Source: DASSWG01 sp035705295
GTDB taxonomy: Bacteria > Bacteroidota > Bacteroidia > Flavobacteriales > Flavobacteriaceae
Length of the DNA: 43,346 nucleotides
Assembly (NCBI GenBank): GCA_035705295.1
Contig: DASSWG010000022.1
Location: 1 to 43,346, forward strand
Reading direction: 5' to 3'
A program made the position numbers and the translations under genes. Below are positions 22,631 through 30,932 of the stretch, piece after piece. Each line of letters starts with the position of its first letter. Position 1 is the stretch's first letter. The notes below the pieces were generated by a model. It made no database searches. It was not told where the DNA came from and saw only the letters and a list, made by a program, of their open reading frames with translations.

Positions 22631-24032
22631 ACCCTTATTCCAAGATTTCCCCAAAATTTCCGCCAAGGAATGGAAACAAAAAATACAGTCCGATTTGAAA
22701 GGTGCCGATTACAACGAAACCTTGATCTACAAATCCAACGACGGAATCGATGTAAAGCCTTTTTATCATCAGGATTTATTGGAAAAAAGCGTGATCTCCG
22801 AAAATCCGGCACATTGGAACATTTGCGAGAAAATTTATGTGGCTTCCGAAAAGCCTTCGCTCGAAAAAATAAAAGAGGTGCTTTCGCGGGGTGCGGAAAG
22901 TTTGTGGCTGGTCATCGATTCTGAAAATATAGATTTGGTTTCGATTTTGGAAGAAATCGTCTCGAATAATCTGGAGAAAAATATTCCCATTTTTGTGGAA
23001 TTCAACTTTCTTTCAGAAAAATATCTTTCCAAAATAAATTCCTTTTTATCCGATAAGAAACATCAAGTTTCTTTCGGAATTGATATTGTCGGCAACTTGG
23101 CGCGTTCCGGAAATTGGTACAAAAACCTGCAATCTGACCACGAAATTTTAGAAAAACTCTTTACTGAAAATACCACTTCTTCCCTACTCTCGGTCGATGT
23201 TTCGCTTTATCAAAATGCCGGGGCAAACATTCCGCAACAAATTGCCTATGCCATCTCGCATGCCAACGAATATTTCAATCATTTTTTGCACCGCAATGTC
23301 ACCCCGAGCGCAGTCAAGGGGTCGTTCAGTATAACTTTTAAAAATGCGATTGGCTCCAATTATTTTTTCGAAATCGCCAAACTCAAAGCGCTTCGTTTGG
23401 TTTTTGCCGCAGTTGCTTCGGAATATGATTTTTCAAAAGAGATGAAAATTCTCGCTTTCCCCACAAAACGCAACAAAACCTTGTACGATTTCAACGTGAA
23501 CATGTTGCGCACCACCACGGAATGCATGGCCGCGGTTCTGGGCGGCGCGGATTCGGTTTGCAATGCCGCTTACGATGAAATTTACCACAAAGAAAACGAA
23601 TTTGGAACCCGCATTGCCCGCAACCAACTGCTGATTTTAAAAAACGAGAGTTATTTCGATCCCAAGACTTCAGGGGAAAATCCGGCCGAAGGCAGTTATT
23701 ACCTCGAAACCTTGACCAACCAATTCGCCGAAAAAGCCTTGGAAATTTTCAAGGACATCGAAAAAAGCGGTGGTTTTTTAACACAATTGAAAAACGGAAC
23801 CATTCAACGGAAAATAAAAGAAAGTGCCGAAAAAGAACAAGCCGATTTCGACAATGGAAACTACATTTTGGTGGGCACCAATAAATATGAACATGCTGAA
23901 GATCGTATGAAAAGTGATTTGGAATTGTACCCTTTTCTAAAACAAAAACCGCGCAAAACCTTAATTCAACCGGTTTTGGGACGCCGATTGGCGGAAGAAG
24001 TGGAAAAGAAACGCTTGGAAAAAGAAGCTTGA
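22623..24032 (+). CDS. mutA: Methylmalonyl-CoA mutase small subunit
   Basis: Non-catalytic partner of MutB in the enzyme that interconverts methylmalonyl-CoA and succinyl-CoA. The 469-residue protein opens LFQDFPKISAKEWKQKIQSD, has the mutase barrel elements RTTTECMAAVLGGADSV and a FGTRIARNQLLIL stretch, and ends without a cobalamin-binding domain, as expected for this subunit. It overlaps ftsB by 8 bp. In related genomes mutB normally follows at once; here a toxin-antitoxin pair lies between them (24064-24595). Confidence 0.92.
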   Translation: MSEPLFQDFPKISAKEWKQKIQSDLKGADYNETLIYKSNDGIDVKPFYHQDLLEKSVISENPAHWNICEKIYVASEKPSLEKIKEVLSRGAESLWLVIDSENIDLVSILEEIVSNNLEKNIPIFVEFNFLSEKYLSKINSFLSDKKHQVSFGIDIVGNLARSGNWYKNLQSDHEILEKLFTENTTSSLLSVDVSLYQNAGANIPQQIAYAISHANEYFNHFLHRNVTPSAVKGSFSITFKNAIGSNYFFEIAKLKALRLVFAAVASEYDFSKEMKILAFPTKRNKTLYDFNVNMLRTTTECMAAVLGGADSVCNAAYDEIYHKENEFGTRIARNQLLILKNESYFDPKTSGENPAEGSYYLETLTNQFAEKALEIFKDIEKSGGFLTQLKNGTIQRKIKESAEKEQADFDNGNYILVGTNKYEHAEDRMKSDLELYPFLKQKPRKTLIQPVLGRRLAEEVEKKRLEKEA

Positions 24033-24040
24033 AAAAACCG

Positions 24041-24048
24041 TATCTTTG
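24041..24048 (+). promoter_or_regulatory. Promoter element of the toxin-antitoxin pair
   Basis: TATCTTTG, an exact TAnnTTTG match, begins 9 bp after the mutA stop. A ribosome-binding sequence AGGAAA (24054-24059) follows, 4 bp before the ATG at 24064. It indicates that the pair, and perhaps mutB, has its own transcript start. Confidence 0.55.
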
Positions 24049-24063
24049 AATAAAAGGAAAGCC

Positions 24064-24312
24064 ATGCAAGCAATCAAACAAACCTTAACCGTAAAAAACG
24101 GACACATCCGTATCGATTTGCCCGAGGATTTTGAGGCCCGTGAAGTGGAGGTCATCGTCCTTTCCAAGGATGATGATTATAAGCTCCCCGATGATTTTGA
24201 ATTGAGCGACGAACAAAAAGCCATCTTGGACGAACGGCTTAAAGAACCGAAAGAGAATTATATCCCTGCGGAAGAATCCATAAAAAGATTAAGAAAAAAG
24301 TATGGGTTATAA
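24064..24312 (+). CDS. Antitoxin-like protein of a RelE/ParE pair
   Basis: An 82-residue protein from the ATG at 24064, which follows a good AGGAAA ribosome-binding site; an in-frame TTG at 24046 falls inside the promoter and is rejected. The N-terminus (MQAIKQTLTVKNGHIRIDLP) looks like a short beta-rich DNA-binding or dimerisation part, and the rest is charged and helical (KAILDERLKEPKENYIPAEESIKRLRKKYGL), like the toxin-wrapping tail of many antitoxins. The toxin ATG overlaps its end by 11 bp. The antitoxin role follows from size, overlap and partner. Confidence 0.8.
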   Translation: MQAIKQTLTVKNGHIRIDLPEDFEAREVEVIVLSKDDDYKLPDDFELSDEQKAILDERLKEPKENYIPAEESIKRLRKKYGL

Positions 24313-24595
24313 ACTTAACGTTTTATTGCGGGAAGAACTTGAAGTCGCAGAAGCTATAGAATATTATTCGGAAATAAATGATGAATTGGCAGCAAAATTT
24401 TTGGATAATTTGGAATCGGCCTATAGTCATTTGAAAAGCAATCCCTATTTTCAAAAACGATATAGGAATATCAGAGGTCTTCCCATAAAAAATTTCCCAT
24501 ACCTTCTGCTTTTTACCATTGATGAAAATAAAAAGGAAGTGGAAGTTCTATCCTGTTTCCAAACAGCGCAAAACCCAAACAAATACCCCAGTTAA
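24302..24595 (+). CDS. Type II toxin, RelE/ParE superfamily
   Basis: A 97-residue protein with the RelE/ParE order of two N-terminal helices and a C-terminal sheet: LREELEVAEAIEYYSEINDELAAKFLDNLESAYSHL, then NPYFQKRYRNIRGLPIKNFPYLLLFTID and EVEVLSCFQTAQNP. The pattern of an Arg-rich strand followed by FPY and a final H/N-P element is typical. RelE types cleave ribosome-bound mRNA and ParE types attack gyrase; which applies cannot be told. It overlaps its antitoxin by 11 bp, and mutB begins 15 bp after its stop. Confidence 0.85.
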   Translation: MGYKLNVLLREELEVAEAIEYYSEINDELAAKFLDNLESAYSHLKSNPYFQKRYRNIRGLPIKNFPYLLLFTIDENKKEVEVLSCFQTAQNPNKYPS

Positions 24596-24610
24596 TTTTT
24601 TATTTTAAAA

Positions 24611-26725
24611 ATGACCAGAAAAAACCTTCAAAATATCACGCTAAAGCCGGAAGCCGGAAGCCAGAAGTCGGAAGATGTGCATTCCCGATCACCGATTTCC
24701 GATCCCCAATCTCCGAAACACACCAATTTCGCTGCTGGAATCCCACCTTTTTTGCGCGGCCCCTATTCCACGATGTACGTTCGCAGACCTTGGACCATCC
24801 GTCAATACGCCGGGTTTTCTACCGCCGAAGAAAGCAATTCTTTTTATCGCCGCAACCTCGCGGCCGGACAAAAAGGACTTTCCGTCGCTTTTGATTTGGC
24901 GACTCACCGTGGTTACGACAGCGATCACGAACGCGTGGCCGGCGATGTGGGAATGGCCGGGGTGGCGATTGACTCAGTGGAAGATATGAAAGTCTTGTTC
25001 AACCAAATCCCGCTCGATAAAATGTCGGTTTCCATGACCATGAACGGTGCGGTTTTGCCCATTTTGGCATTCTACATTGTTGCAGCGGAAGAACAAGGCG
25101 TACCCCCCGAACAACTTTCAGGAACCATCCAAAATGATATTCTGAAGGAATTTATGGTGCGGAATACCTATATCTATCCGCCTAAAGCTTCCATGAAAAT
25201 TGTTTCGGATATTTTTGAATATTCCGCCAAAAATATGCCTAAATTCAACAGCATCAGTATTTCCGGTTATCACATGCAAGAAGCCGGGGCAACGCCCGAA
25301 ATCGAGTTGGCCTATACCTTGGCCGATGGCTTGGAATACATTCGAAAAGGATTGGAAGCCGGGATGGACATCGATCATTTTGCACCAAGATTATCCTTTT
25401 TCTGGGGAATTGGGATGGATCATTTTCGGGAAATTGCCAAAATGCGCGCCGGTCGGATGCTGTGGGCAAAAATTGTGAAACAATTCAACCCGAAAAACCA
25501 AAAATCCTTGGCCTTGCGCGCACATTGCCAAACCAGCGGATGGAGTTTGGCAGAGCAAGACCCGTTCAACAATGTAGCTCGGACTTGTATCGAAGCAGCG
25601 GCAGCAGTTTTTGGCGGCACCCAAAGTTTGCACACCAACGCCTTGGACGAAGCCATTGCGCTGCCCACCGATTTTTCGGCACGAATTGCCCGGAATACAC
25701 AGCTTTATTTGCAAGATGAAACACAAATCACCAAAACCGTGGATCCTTGGGGCGGGAGTAAATATGTGGAAAAACTCACGGACGAAATCGCGCACGAGGC
25801 TTGGAAGTTGATCGAAGAAGTCGAAGAACTCGGCGGAATGACCAAAGCCATCGAAAAAGGAATCCCGAAACTGCGCATCGAAGAGGCCGCGGCCAAAAAA
25901 CAAGCGCGCATCGACAGTGGACAAGATATTTTGGTGGGCGTGAACAAATACCGCCGCGAAAAGGAAGACCCGATCGAAACCTTGGAAGTGGACAACCAAC
26001 GTGTGCGAAAACAACAATTGGAACGTTTGGAAACAATAAAATCCAAGCGCAATACCGAAAAAGTAAAAAAATCTTTGCTAAATTTGACCAAAGCTGCGAA
26101 AAGGCTGTCTTCCGGACAGGCAGAAGAACATGAAAATTTACTGAAACTCGCCGTGGAGGCGGCGCGCGAACGAGCGACTTTGGGCGAAATAAGCGACGCC
26201 CTGGCCGAAGTTTTCGGGCGGCACAAAGCGGAAATAAAATCGATCAGTGGTGTGTACAGCAAAGCAATAAAAGAAGATTCTTCATTCGAAAAAGCCCGAG
26301 AAATGGCCGACCGGTTTGCCGAACAAGAAGGTCGCCGCCCACGGATCATGATCGCAAAAATGGGGCAGGACGGTCACGATCGCGGCGCAAAAGTCGTTGC
26401 CACCGGGTATGCCGATTTGGGGTTTGACGTGGATATTGGCCCATTGTTCCAAACCCCGCAAGAAGCCGCCAAACAAGCCGTGGAAAACGATGTGCATATT
26501 TTGGGTGTTTCTTCTTTGGCCGCCGGACACAAAACTTTGGTGCCACAAGTGATCGAAGAATTGAAAAAATATGTACGTGAAGACATTATGGTGATTGTCG
26601 GCGGGGTCATTCCTTCGGCGGATTATCAATATTTGTTCGATGCCGGTGCGGTGGCGGTTTTTGGCCCCGGAACAAAAATCAGCGAAGCGGCAATACAGAT
26701 TTTGGGCGTTTTAATGGAAGAATAA
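24611..26725 (+). CDS. mutB: Methylmalonyl-CoA mutase large subunit
   Basis: Adenosylcobalamin-dependent mutase. The 704-residue protein has the start MTRKNLQNITL, the substrate barrel (GPYSTMYVRRPWTIRQYAGF, AAGQKGLSVAFDLATHRGYD, AVFGGTQSLHTNALDEAI), and a C-terminal cobalamin domain with GQDGHDRGAK (Asp587, His589) and GGVIPSADY. Two stretches look added. Residues 12-37 are encoded by period-7 repeats and replace the usual segment before NFAAGI. Residues about 497-505 (RLSSGQAEE) contain a palindrome in the linker before NLLKLAVEAARERATLGEIS. Both keep the frame and spare the catalytic domains. It follows the toxin by 15 bp. Confidence 0.97.
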   Translation: MTRKNLQNITLKPEAGSQKSEDVHSRSPISDPQSPKHTNFAAGIPPFLRGPYSTMYVRRPWTIRQYAGFSTAEESNSFYRRNLAAGQKGLSVAFDLATHRGYDSDHERVAGDVGMAGVAIDSVEDMKVLFNQIPLDKMSVSMTMNGAVLPILAFYIVAAEEQGVPPEQLSGTIQNDILKEFMVRNTYIYPPKASMKIVSDIFEYSAKNMPKFNSISISGYHMQEAGATPEIELAYTLADGLEYIRKGLEAGMDIDHFAPRLSFFWGIGMDHFREIAKMRAGRMLWAKIVKQFNPKNQKSLALRAHCQTSGWSLAEQDPFNNVARTCIEAAAAVFGGTQSLHTNALDEAIALPTDFSARIARNTQLYLQDETQITKTVDPWGGSKYVEKLTDEIAHEAWKLIEEVEELGGMTKAIEKGIPKLRIEEAAAKKQARIDSGQDILVGVNKYRREKEDPIETLEVDNQRVRKQQLERLETIKSKRNTEKVKKSLLNLTKAAKRLSSGQAEEHENLLKLAVEAARERATLGEISDALAEVFGRHKAEIKSISGVYSKAIKEDSSFEKAREMADRFAEQEGRRPRIMIAKMGQDGHDRGAKVVATGYADLGFDVDIGPLFQTPQEAAKQAVENDVHILGVSSLAAGHKTLVPQVIEELKKYVREDIMVIVGGVIPSADYQYLFDAGAVAVFGPGTKISEAAIQILGVLMEE
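24645..24719 (+). repeat. Period-7 arrays inside the mutB coding sequence
   Basis: First array (24645-24672): AGCCGGA, AGCCGGA, AGCCAGA, AGTCGGA, AG. Second array (24685-24719): CCGATCA, CCGATTT, CCGATCC, CCAATCT, CCGAAAC. They encode residues 12-37, a Ser/Pro/Lys-rich linker. The CCGATCA unit matches the noncoding arrays at 5601-5640 and 43314-43346. Confidence 0.88.
26105..26119. repeat. Palindrome inside the mutB linker region
   Basis: CTGTC-ttccg-GACAG, encoding about residues 499-503 within RLSSGQAEE. It resembles the palindromes in ppk1 and beside tRNA-Pro. Confidence 0.6.
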
Positions 26726-26953
26726 TCAAAATGAACGACCTCGATGTAAACATACGAAGTATCAAAATTCCATCCCGAAGTCTCGAGACCAAATTCCAAC
26801 AAAATGGAAACTACGATACAAGCATCGGGGAATTGAACCCTAAGAAAAATTAAACAAACCTAATTTCATATCTTCCATCATTTAAACTACTGTTAATATT
26901 CGATTTTTATAGAAAAATAATCCTACATTTAATTTTCAAACCAAAAACTACCA
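26726..26953 (+). other. Intergenic region between mutB and clpP
   Basis: A 40-codon frame runs from ATG 26731 to TAA 26853 (MNDLDVNIRSIKIPSRSLE...), with no recognisable motif and only 5 bp after the mutB stop; it may be chance. The rest is AT-rich and should hold the clpP promoter, but I find no exact TAnnTTTG element. Confidence 0.3.
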
Positions 26954-27505
26954 ATGAGCAATAAAAAAGGAAAAATTCAAGACTTAATCGATCATAAATT
27001 TTTAGAAGAACGCAAGGTTTTTTTGTGGGGCCCTGTGAACGACAAAAGTGCCAAACATGTTATTGACCGTTTGTTGTACCTTGATATGGAAGGGAAAGGG
27101 GAAATCCAACTTTTCATCAACAGTCCGGGTGGTTATGTTACCGATGGATTTGCGATGTACGACATCATTCGTTCGTTCAAAAATCCGGTTTCCACTATTT
27201 GCACCGGTTTGGCGGCCTCGATGGGATCTATTTTGCTTTCGGCCGGAACCAAGGGAAAACGTTTTATCCAACCCAACGCACGGGTTATGATCCATCAACC
27301 GAGCGGAGGAACACGGGGGCAAGCTTCAAACATTGAAATTCACGCACAGGAAATTCTAAAAATCAAAGAAAAAAGTGCCAAAATATTGGCTGAAAATTGT
27401 GGGCAAAGCGTTGAAAAAATATTGAAAGATTTCAACCGTGATTATTGGATGGACGCCGAGGAGTCTATCGCGTACGGCATCGTGGACGGAGTTTACAAAA
27501 AATAA
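26954..27505 (+). CDS. clpP: ClpP-type serine protease subunit
   Basis: Proteolytic subunit that forms a barrel with an AAA+ unfoldase. The 183-residue protein has the catalytic triad S89 (GLAASMGSILLSAG), H114 (ARVMIHQPSGG) and D163 (NRDYWMDAEE). It lacks the longer N-terminal leader of many ClpP proteins. No clpX or clpA is adjacent, unlike the usual clpP-clpX pair, so this could be a second ClpP paralogue. The downstream GNAT gene begins 4 bp after the stop. Confidence 0.93.
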   Translation: MSNKKGKIQDLIDHKFLEERKVFLWGPVNDKSAKHVIDRLLYLDMEGKGEIQLFINSPGGYVTDGFAMYDIIRSFKNPVSTICTGLAASMGSILLSAGTKGKRFIQPNARVMIHQPSGGTRGQASNIEIHAQEILKIKEKSAKILAENCGQSVEKILKDFNRDYWMDAEESIAYGIVDGVYKK

Positions 27506-27509
27506 AACC

Positions 27510-27797
27510 ATGGAATACCCAATCAAACACAAAGAAAGTGGCGGCGATGGCATGTTTTATATGGAAGATGATGAAGGAATCGTTTCCGAAATGACCTACA
27601 CCCAAAAAGACAACGGTATTATGGTCATTGACCACACCAAAACCCGCAAAAACTTGGAAGGAAACGGATTGGCATCAAAGGTTTTGGACCATGTAGTGAA
27701 TTTCGCCCGTGAAAATTCGATCAAAATCGACCCCTTGTGCCCTTTTGTGGAAGCAAAATTCGACGAAATCGAATCTTATCAAGACGTTCGGGTATAA
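27510..27797 (+). CDS. YjdJ-type GNAT acetyltransferase (short form)
   Basis: A 95-residue minimal GNAT protein. The fold pattern is visible: FYMEDDEGIVSEMTY, MVIDHTKTRKNLEGNGLASKVLDHVVNFAREN (acetyl-CoA loop near NLEGNGLASK), then KIDPLCPFVEAKF. This is the small family with the PLC(P/S) motif whose substrate is unknown. The ATG at 27510 lies 4 bp after clpP, so the two are probably co-transcribed, with the second GNAT protein 4 bp further on. Confidence 0.85.
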   Translation: MEYPIKHKESGGDGMFYMEDDEGIVSEMTYTQKDNGIMVIDHTKTRKNLEGNGLASKVLDHVVNFARENSIKIDPLCPFVEAKFDEIESYQDVRV

Positions 27798-27801
27798 GTA
27801 A

Positions 27802-28254
27802 ATGATCATCAAACCCATTTCTTCAAAAGAAACCCTATCGCTCCGACAATTGGTTTTGCGTCCGGGGAAAAGTGTTGATGAGTGTGTTTTTGAAGGGGAC
27901 AACGAACCCGAAAATTTTCATTTGGGGGCATTTGAAGGGAAAGTTTTAGCGGGAATTGTTTCTTTGATGAATCGAAAAAACACTGCTTTTACAGAAAAAA
28001 AACAATTCCAATTACGGGGAATGGCCGTGTTGCCCGAATTTCGAAATCGAAAAATTGCCGTGGAATTATTGAAAGCTGCCGAAGAAGAATTGCACGCTCA
28101 AAAAGCAGAAATTATTTGGTGCAATGCCCGAAAAATTGCAATTGGATTCTATCAAAAAAACGGTTTCGAACGTTTCGGGGGTTTGTTCGAAATCCCGCAG
28201 ATCGGCCCTCATTGTTTAATGGTTAAAAAGTTGGGAAATTTTCGTTTTTTATGA
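27802..28254 (+). CDS. GNAT family N-acetyltransferase
   Basis: A 150-residue acetyltransferase. The acetyl-CoA-binding motif A is in LRGMAVLPEFRNRKIAVELLKAAEEE (about residues 72-97). The C-terminal IGFYQKNGFERFGGLFEIPQIGPHCLM has the family's FYxxxGF element. Its substrate is unknown. It starts 4 bp after the short GNAT gene and is probably the last gene of the clpP transcript, since the next gene has its own promoter. Confidence 0.87.
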   Translation: MIIKPISSKETLSLRQLVLRPGKSVDECVFEGDNEPENFHLGAFEGKVLAGIVSLMNRKNTAFTEKKQFQLRGMAVLPEFRNRKIAVELLKAAEEELHAQKAEIIWCNARKIAIGFYQKNGFERFGGLFEIPQIGPHCLMVKKLGNFRFL

Positions 28255-28260
28255 AAAATT

Positions 28261-28293
28261 TTTGAAATAACGGTTGAAAATCCAGTATCTTTC
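28261..28293 (+). promoter_or_regulatory. Promoter of the 28351 L,D-transpeptidase
   Basis: TTTG (28261-28264), 21 bp, then TATCTTTC (28286-28293), 7 of 8 to TAnnTTTG. The leader would be about 55 nt. Confidence 0.55.
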
Positions 28294-28350
28294 AACAATT
28301 CTATTTTAATTTCGAAAACTTCATTTTCAAAAAACAATTTAATTTCCAAA

Positions 28351-29931
28351 ATGAAAAAACTTCAAAATTTTTTTCTTTTTTTCTTTTGCTTCAGCTTGTT
28401 CACGGCATGTAAAAACAATGTAAAAATCGACAAGCCCATTACCTCCGAAGAGATTTCAAATTGGTTCAAAAACAATCCGGAAAACGAGCTTTTCAATAGT
28501 GAAACGACCATCGCTTTTTACAACACTCGTGATTACGCGCCCGCTTGGAACAGTGAGCAAACGAGGGCTTCCCTCTTAGAGCAATTGGAAAAAGCAAGTG
28601 GAGAAGGGCTTTCTTTTGAGGATTATCACGGAAAAGAACTTCAAAACTTTTTTCAAAATAAAAAAACACCTTCAAAAAACGAACGCATACACATCGAAGT
28701 TTTATTGACGGACGCTTATTTAAAATATGCCGATCACCTTCTCTACGGAAAACTCGATCCAAAAAAAATATATGAAATCTGGGGGGTCGACAGAAAAGAA
28801 ATCGATTTGGGAAAAAGACTGCAAAAAGCCATTGAAAATCAAGCGATCGAAAAAAGCCTTGCGGATTTAAAACCACAAAACGAAATTTATTCTGGATTGA
28901 AAAAATCGTTGTTGGAATATCGAAAATTGCGGAACGACAAAACCACTTCGACAAAAATCGAAGAAGGAAAAGTCATAAAACCAGGAGACACCGATGAGCG
29001 GGTCCCTGCGATTGCTGAACGCTTGAAAGAAGTGGGCGTTTTGGAAAAAAGTTATGACGCTTCAACTTGCATTTATGACGAAACTTTGCAAAACGCGGTT
29101 AAAGAATTTCAAACAAAAAAGGGCTTGGCGAACGATGTAATCCTTGGGAATTCTACCCTTCAAGAATTGAATTTGGGCACGAAAGACCGCTATAACCAAC
29201 TATTGGCAAATTTGGAACGTTGGCGTTGGTATCCCCGAAATTTGGGAAATCACTATATTTTGGTAAACATTCCGAACTATCAATTATCGGTGGTGAAAAA
29301 TGGCGATACCCTACGAAAGCACAATGTGATCGCCGGCGACAAAACCCACCACACGCCTGTTTTTTCGGATTCCGTGCAGTACATCGTCATCAATCCCGAA
29401 TGGAACATCCCGACCAGCATTCGGAACAACGAAATTATTCCCAAAGCTTCCAGCGATCCTAATTACTTGGAAAGTCGCAATATTTATGTTACCGATTCAA
29501 ATGGCGAACGCGTGGACCCTTCCACGATCGATTGGTCCGGAAATGCCGCGAAAAACTATCGTTTTACACAAGGGGCAGGATCTTCGAATGCGCTTGGTCA
29601 ATTAAAAATAATCTATCCGAACCAATACGCTATTTATTTGCACGACACACCGGCGCAGGCGATTTTCAACCAAAATTCAAGGGCTGAAAGCCACGGTTGT
29701 GTTCGGGTTCAAAATGTGGTGGAATTGGCCGCTTATTTATTGAGCAACCAAAAAGAATGGAGTTTGGAGCGTTTGAAAAAAGCGATCGCTTCAAAAGAAA
29801 CCAAAAGAATAAAAGTGACCCAACCTGTACAAGTCCATCATTTTTACTGGACGGCATGGAGAAAAGAGGGGGAAACCGTTTTCATCAATGATATTTACGA
29901 TTTGGACAAAGAAATATATTCCAAATTATAA
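28351..29931 (+). CDS. L,D-transpeptidase lipoprotein (YcbB/LdtD-like)
   Basis: Cell-wall enzyme forming 3-3 peptidoglycan cross-links or attaching proteins, outside the inner membrane. The 526-residue protein has a lipobox (SLFTAC, Cys20), an N-terminal scaffold domain, a peptidoglycan-binding-like helical domain (about residues 211-280, DERVPAIAERLKEVGVL ... LQNAVKEFQTKKGL), and a YkuD catalytic domain. That domain contains YQLSVVKNGDTLRKHNVIAG, H431 in IYLHDTP, and the active site SHGCVRV (H448, C450). Size and order match the large YcbB type. It converges on a second L,D-transpeptidase of a different family, with a 21-bp gap. Confidence 0.93.
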   Translation: MKKLQNFFLFFFCFSLFTACKNNVKIDKPITSEEISNWFKNNPENELFNSETTIAFYNTRDYAPAWNSEQTRASLLEQLEKASGEGLSFEDYHGKELQNFFQNKKTPSKNERIHIEVLLTDAYLKYADHLLYGKLDPKKIYEIWGVDRKEIDLGKRLQKAIENQAIEKSLADLKPQNEIYSGLKKSLLEYRKLRNDKTTSTKIEEGKVIKPGDTDERVPAIAERLKEVGVLEKSYDASTCIYDETLQNAVKEFQTKKGLANDVILGNSTLQELNLGTKDRYNQLLANLERWRWYPRNLGNHYILVNIPNYQLSVVKNGDTLRKHNVIAGDKTHHTPVFSDSVQYIVINPEWNIPTSIRNNEIIPKASSDPNYLESRNIYVTDSNGERVDPSTIDWSGNAAKNYRFTQGAGSSNALGQLKIIYPNQYAIYLHDTPAQAIFNQNSRAESHGCVRVQNVVELAAYLLSNQKEWSLERLKKAIASKETKRIKVTQPVQVHHFYWTAWRKEGETVFINDIYDLDKEIYSKL

Positions 29932-29952
29932 AAACTCCAAAAAAGAAAAATT

Positions 29953-30708
29953 TCACGCCTGCTCAAAATTCAAATATTTCGAAGATTGCAGGTATTTTTT
30001 GGAAGGGAAATAAATGAAAAAGCAAGATTTGTTTTTGATGGTGTTGATAATTTGCTTGCACAATTTCGGGGGAACCGCCGGGCAGCCCCAACTTCTTCCC
30101 AATCTTCCTGCTTTTTTTATGAAGCCGGGCGTGGCATAATCAGCTCCGTGTACTACGATATAGCGGTCGCGGGCATTGTTGTTGAAACCTTGTTCAAGTC
30201 CGTCCATGCGCATCGAAAGCCCGTGTTTTCCGATATAGGTTTCTGCGGTAAGGTAGAAACCCAAGGAACTTTTATGTGAATTTTGTACGTTGGAAAAATT
30301 TTCGGCCATTTCAATTCCGGTTCCTTGGCCGTGCGCCACAAAAGTGTTGAAAAGCACTTTTTGGGAAACCATGTCCAACACCCACATTCTTTTTTCAACC
30401 GAGGAAAGGCTGAAATCAACAATGGTCAAAATTTTATTGTCGATTTTTCCTTCCTCCAACAGTTTATAATACCCGAACATTCCATTTTGAAATGCTATAA
30501 AAGAAGGCATCACGGTGTTGTAATTGGTGAATTCTTCATATAAACTTTTGATTTTTTCCTCAAGGGATAAATTGGGGGAGGTATTTTCAACAGTGAAAAC
30601 TGTCATTTCTACATTTGGGGAAAGGCCGGTTTTTTCAGGCAAATTCGCCGGGGAAAAAGCGAATGATGCCATAACGGCAATAAAAAAGAAGATTTTTTTG
30701 TGTTGCAT
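29953..30708 (-). CDS. Murein L,D-transpeptidase catalytic domain protein (YkuD_2 type)
   Basis: A 251-residue secreted protein with a signal peptide at about residues 1-19 (KKIFFFIAVMASFAFS). The catalytic region has TFVAHGQGTG, SSLGFYLTAETYIGKHG, IVVHGADYATPGFI and the active site GRSWGCPAVP (Cys209). This is the WGCPA variant of the YkuD nucleophile motif. It probably acts on peptidoglycan in the periplasm. Unlike its neighbour it has no lipobox. The pairing of two L,D-transpeptidases tail to tail suggests a local cell-wall cluster. Confidence 0.9.
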   Translation of the reverse strand: MQHKKIFFFIAVMASFAFSPANLPEKTGLSPNVEMTVFTVENTSPNLSLEEKIKSLYEEFTNYNTVMPSFIAFQNGMFGYYKLLEEGKIDNKILTIVDFSLSSVEKRMWVLDMVSQKVLFNTFVAHGQGTGIEMAENFSNVQNSHKSSLGFYLTAETYIGKHGLSMRMDGLEQGFNNNARDRYIVVHGADYATPGFIKKAGRLGRSWGCPAVPPKLCKQIINTIKNKSCFFIYFPSKKYLQSSKYLNFEQA

Positions 30709-30906
30709 AAATACTTTTTTGTCATTATTGGCACAAAAACGATACCAAAAATTTTTTAACCACTTGTGAACGAAGCGGATACTCTTTTCACAACAACTTT
30801 AAAAATGAATGTTTATTGTGCATAAACAAAAAAATATTCAAAAACCCTTCGCGGAGGTTTTGAAATCAAAAGCGGTAAATATATGTATTTCGTCGTTTTT
30901 CTTTCT

Positions 30907-30914
30907 TATTTTTG
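30907..30914 (+). promoter_or_regulatory. -7 promoter element of the Nfu gene
   Basis: TATTTTTG matches TAnnTTTG, 18 bp before the ATG at 30933. A clear -33 TTTG is not seen. The rest of the 224-bp divergent region shows no gene. Confidence 0.5.
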
Positions 30915-30932
30915 TAAAAAATTTTCGCTCTC

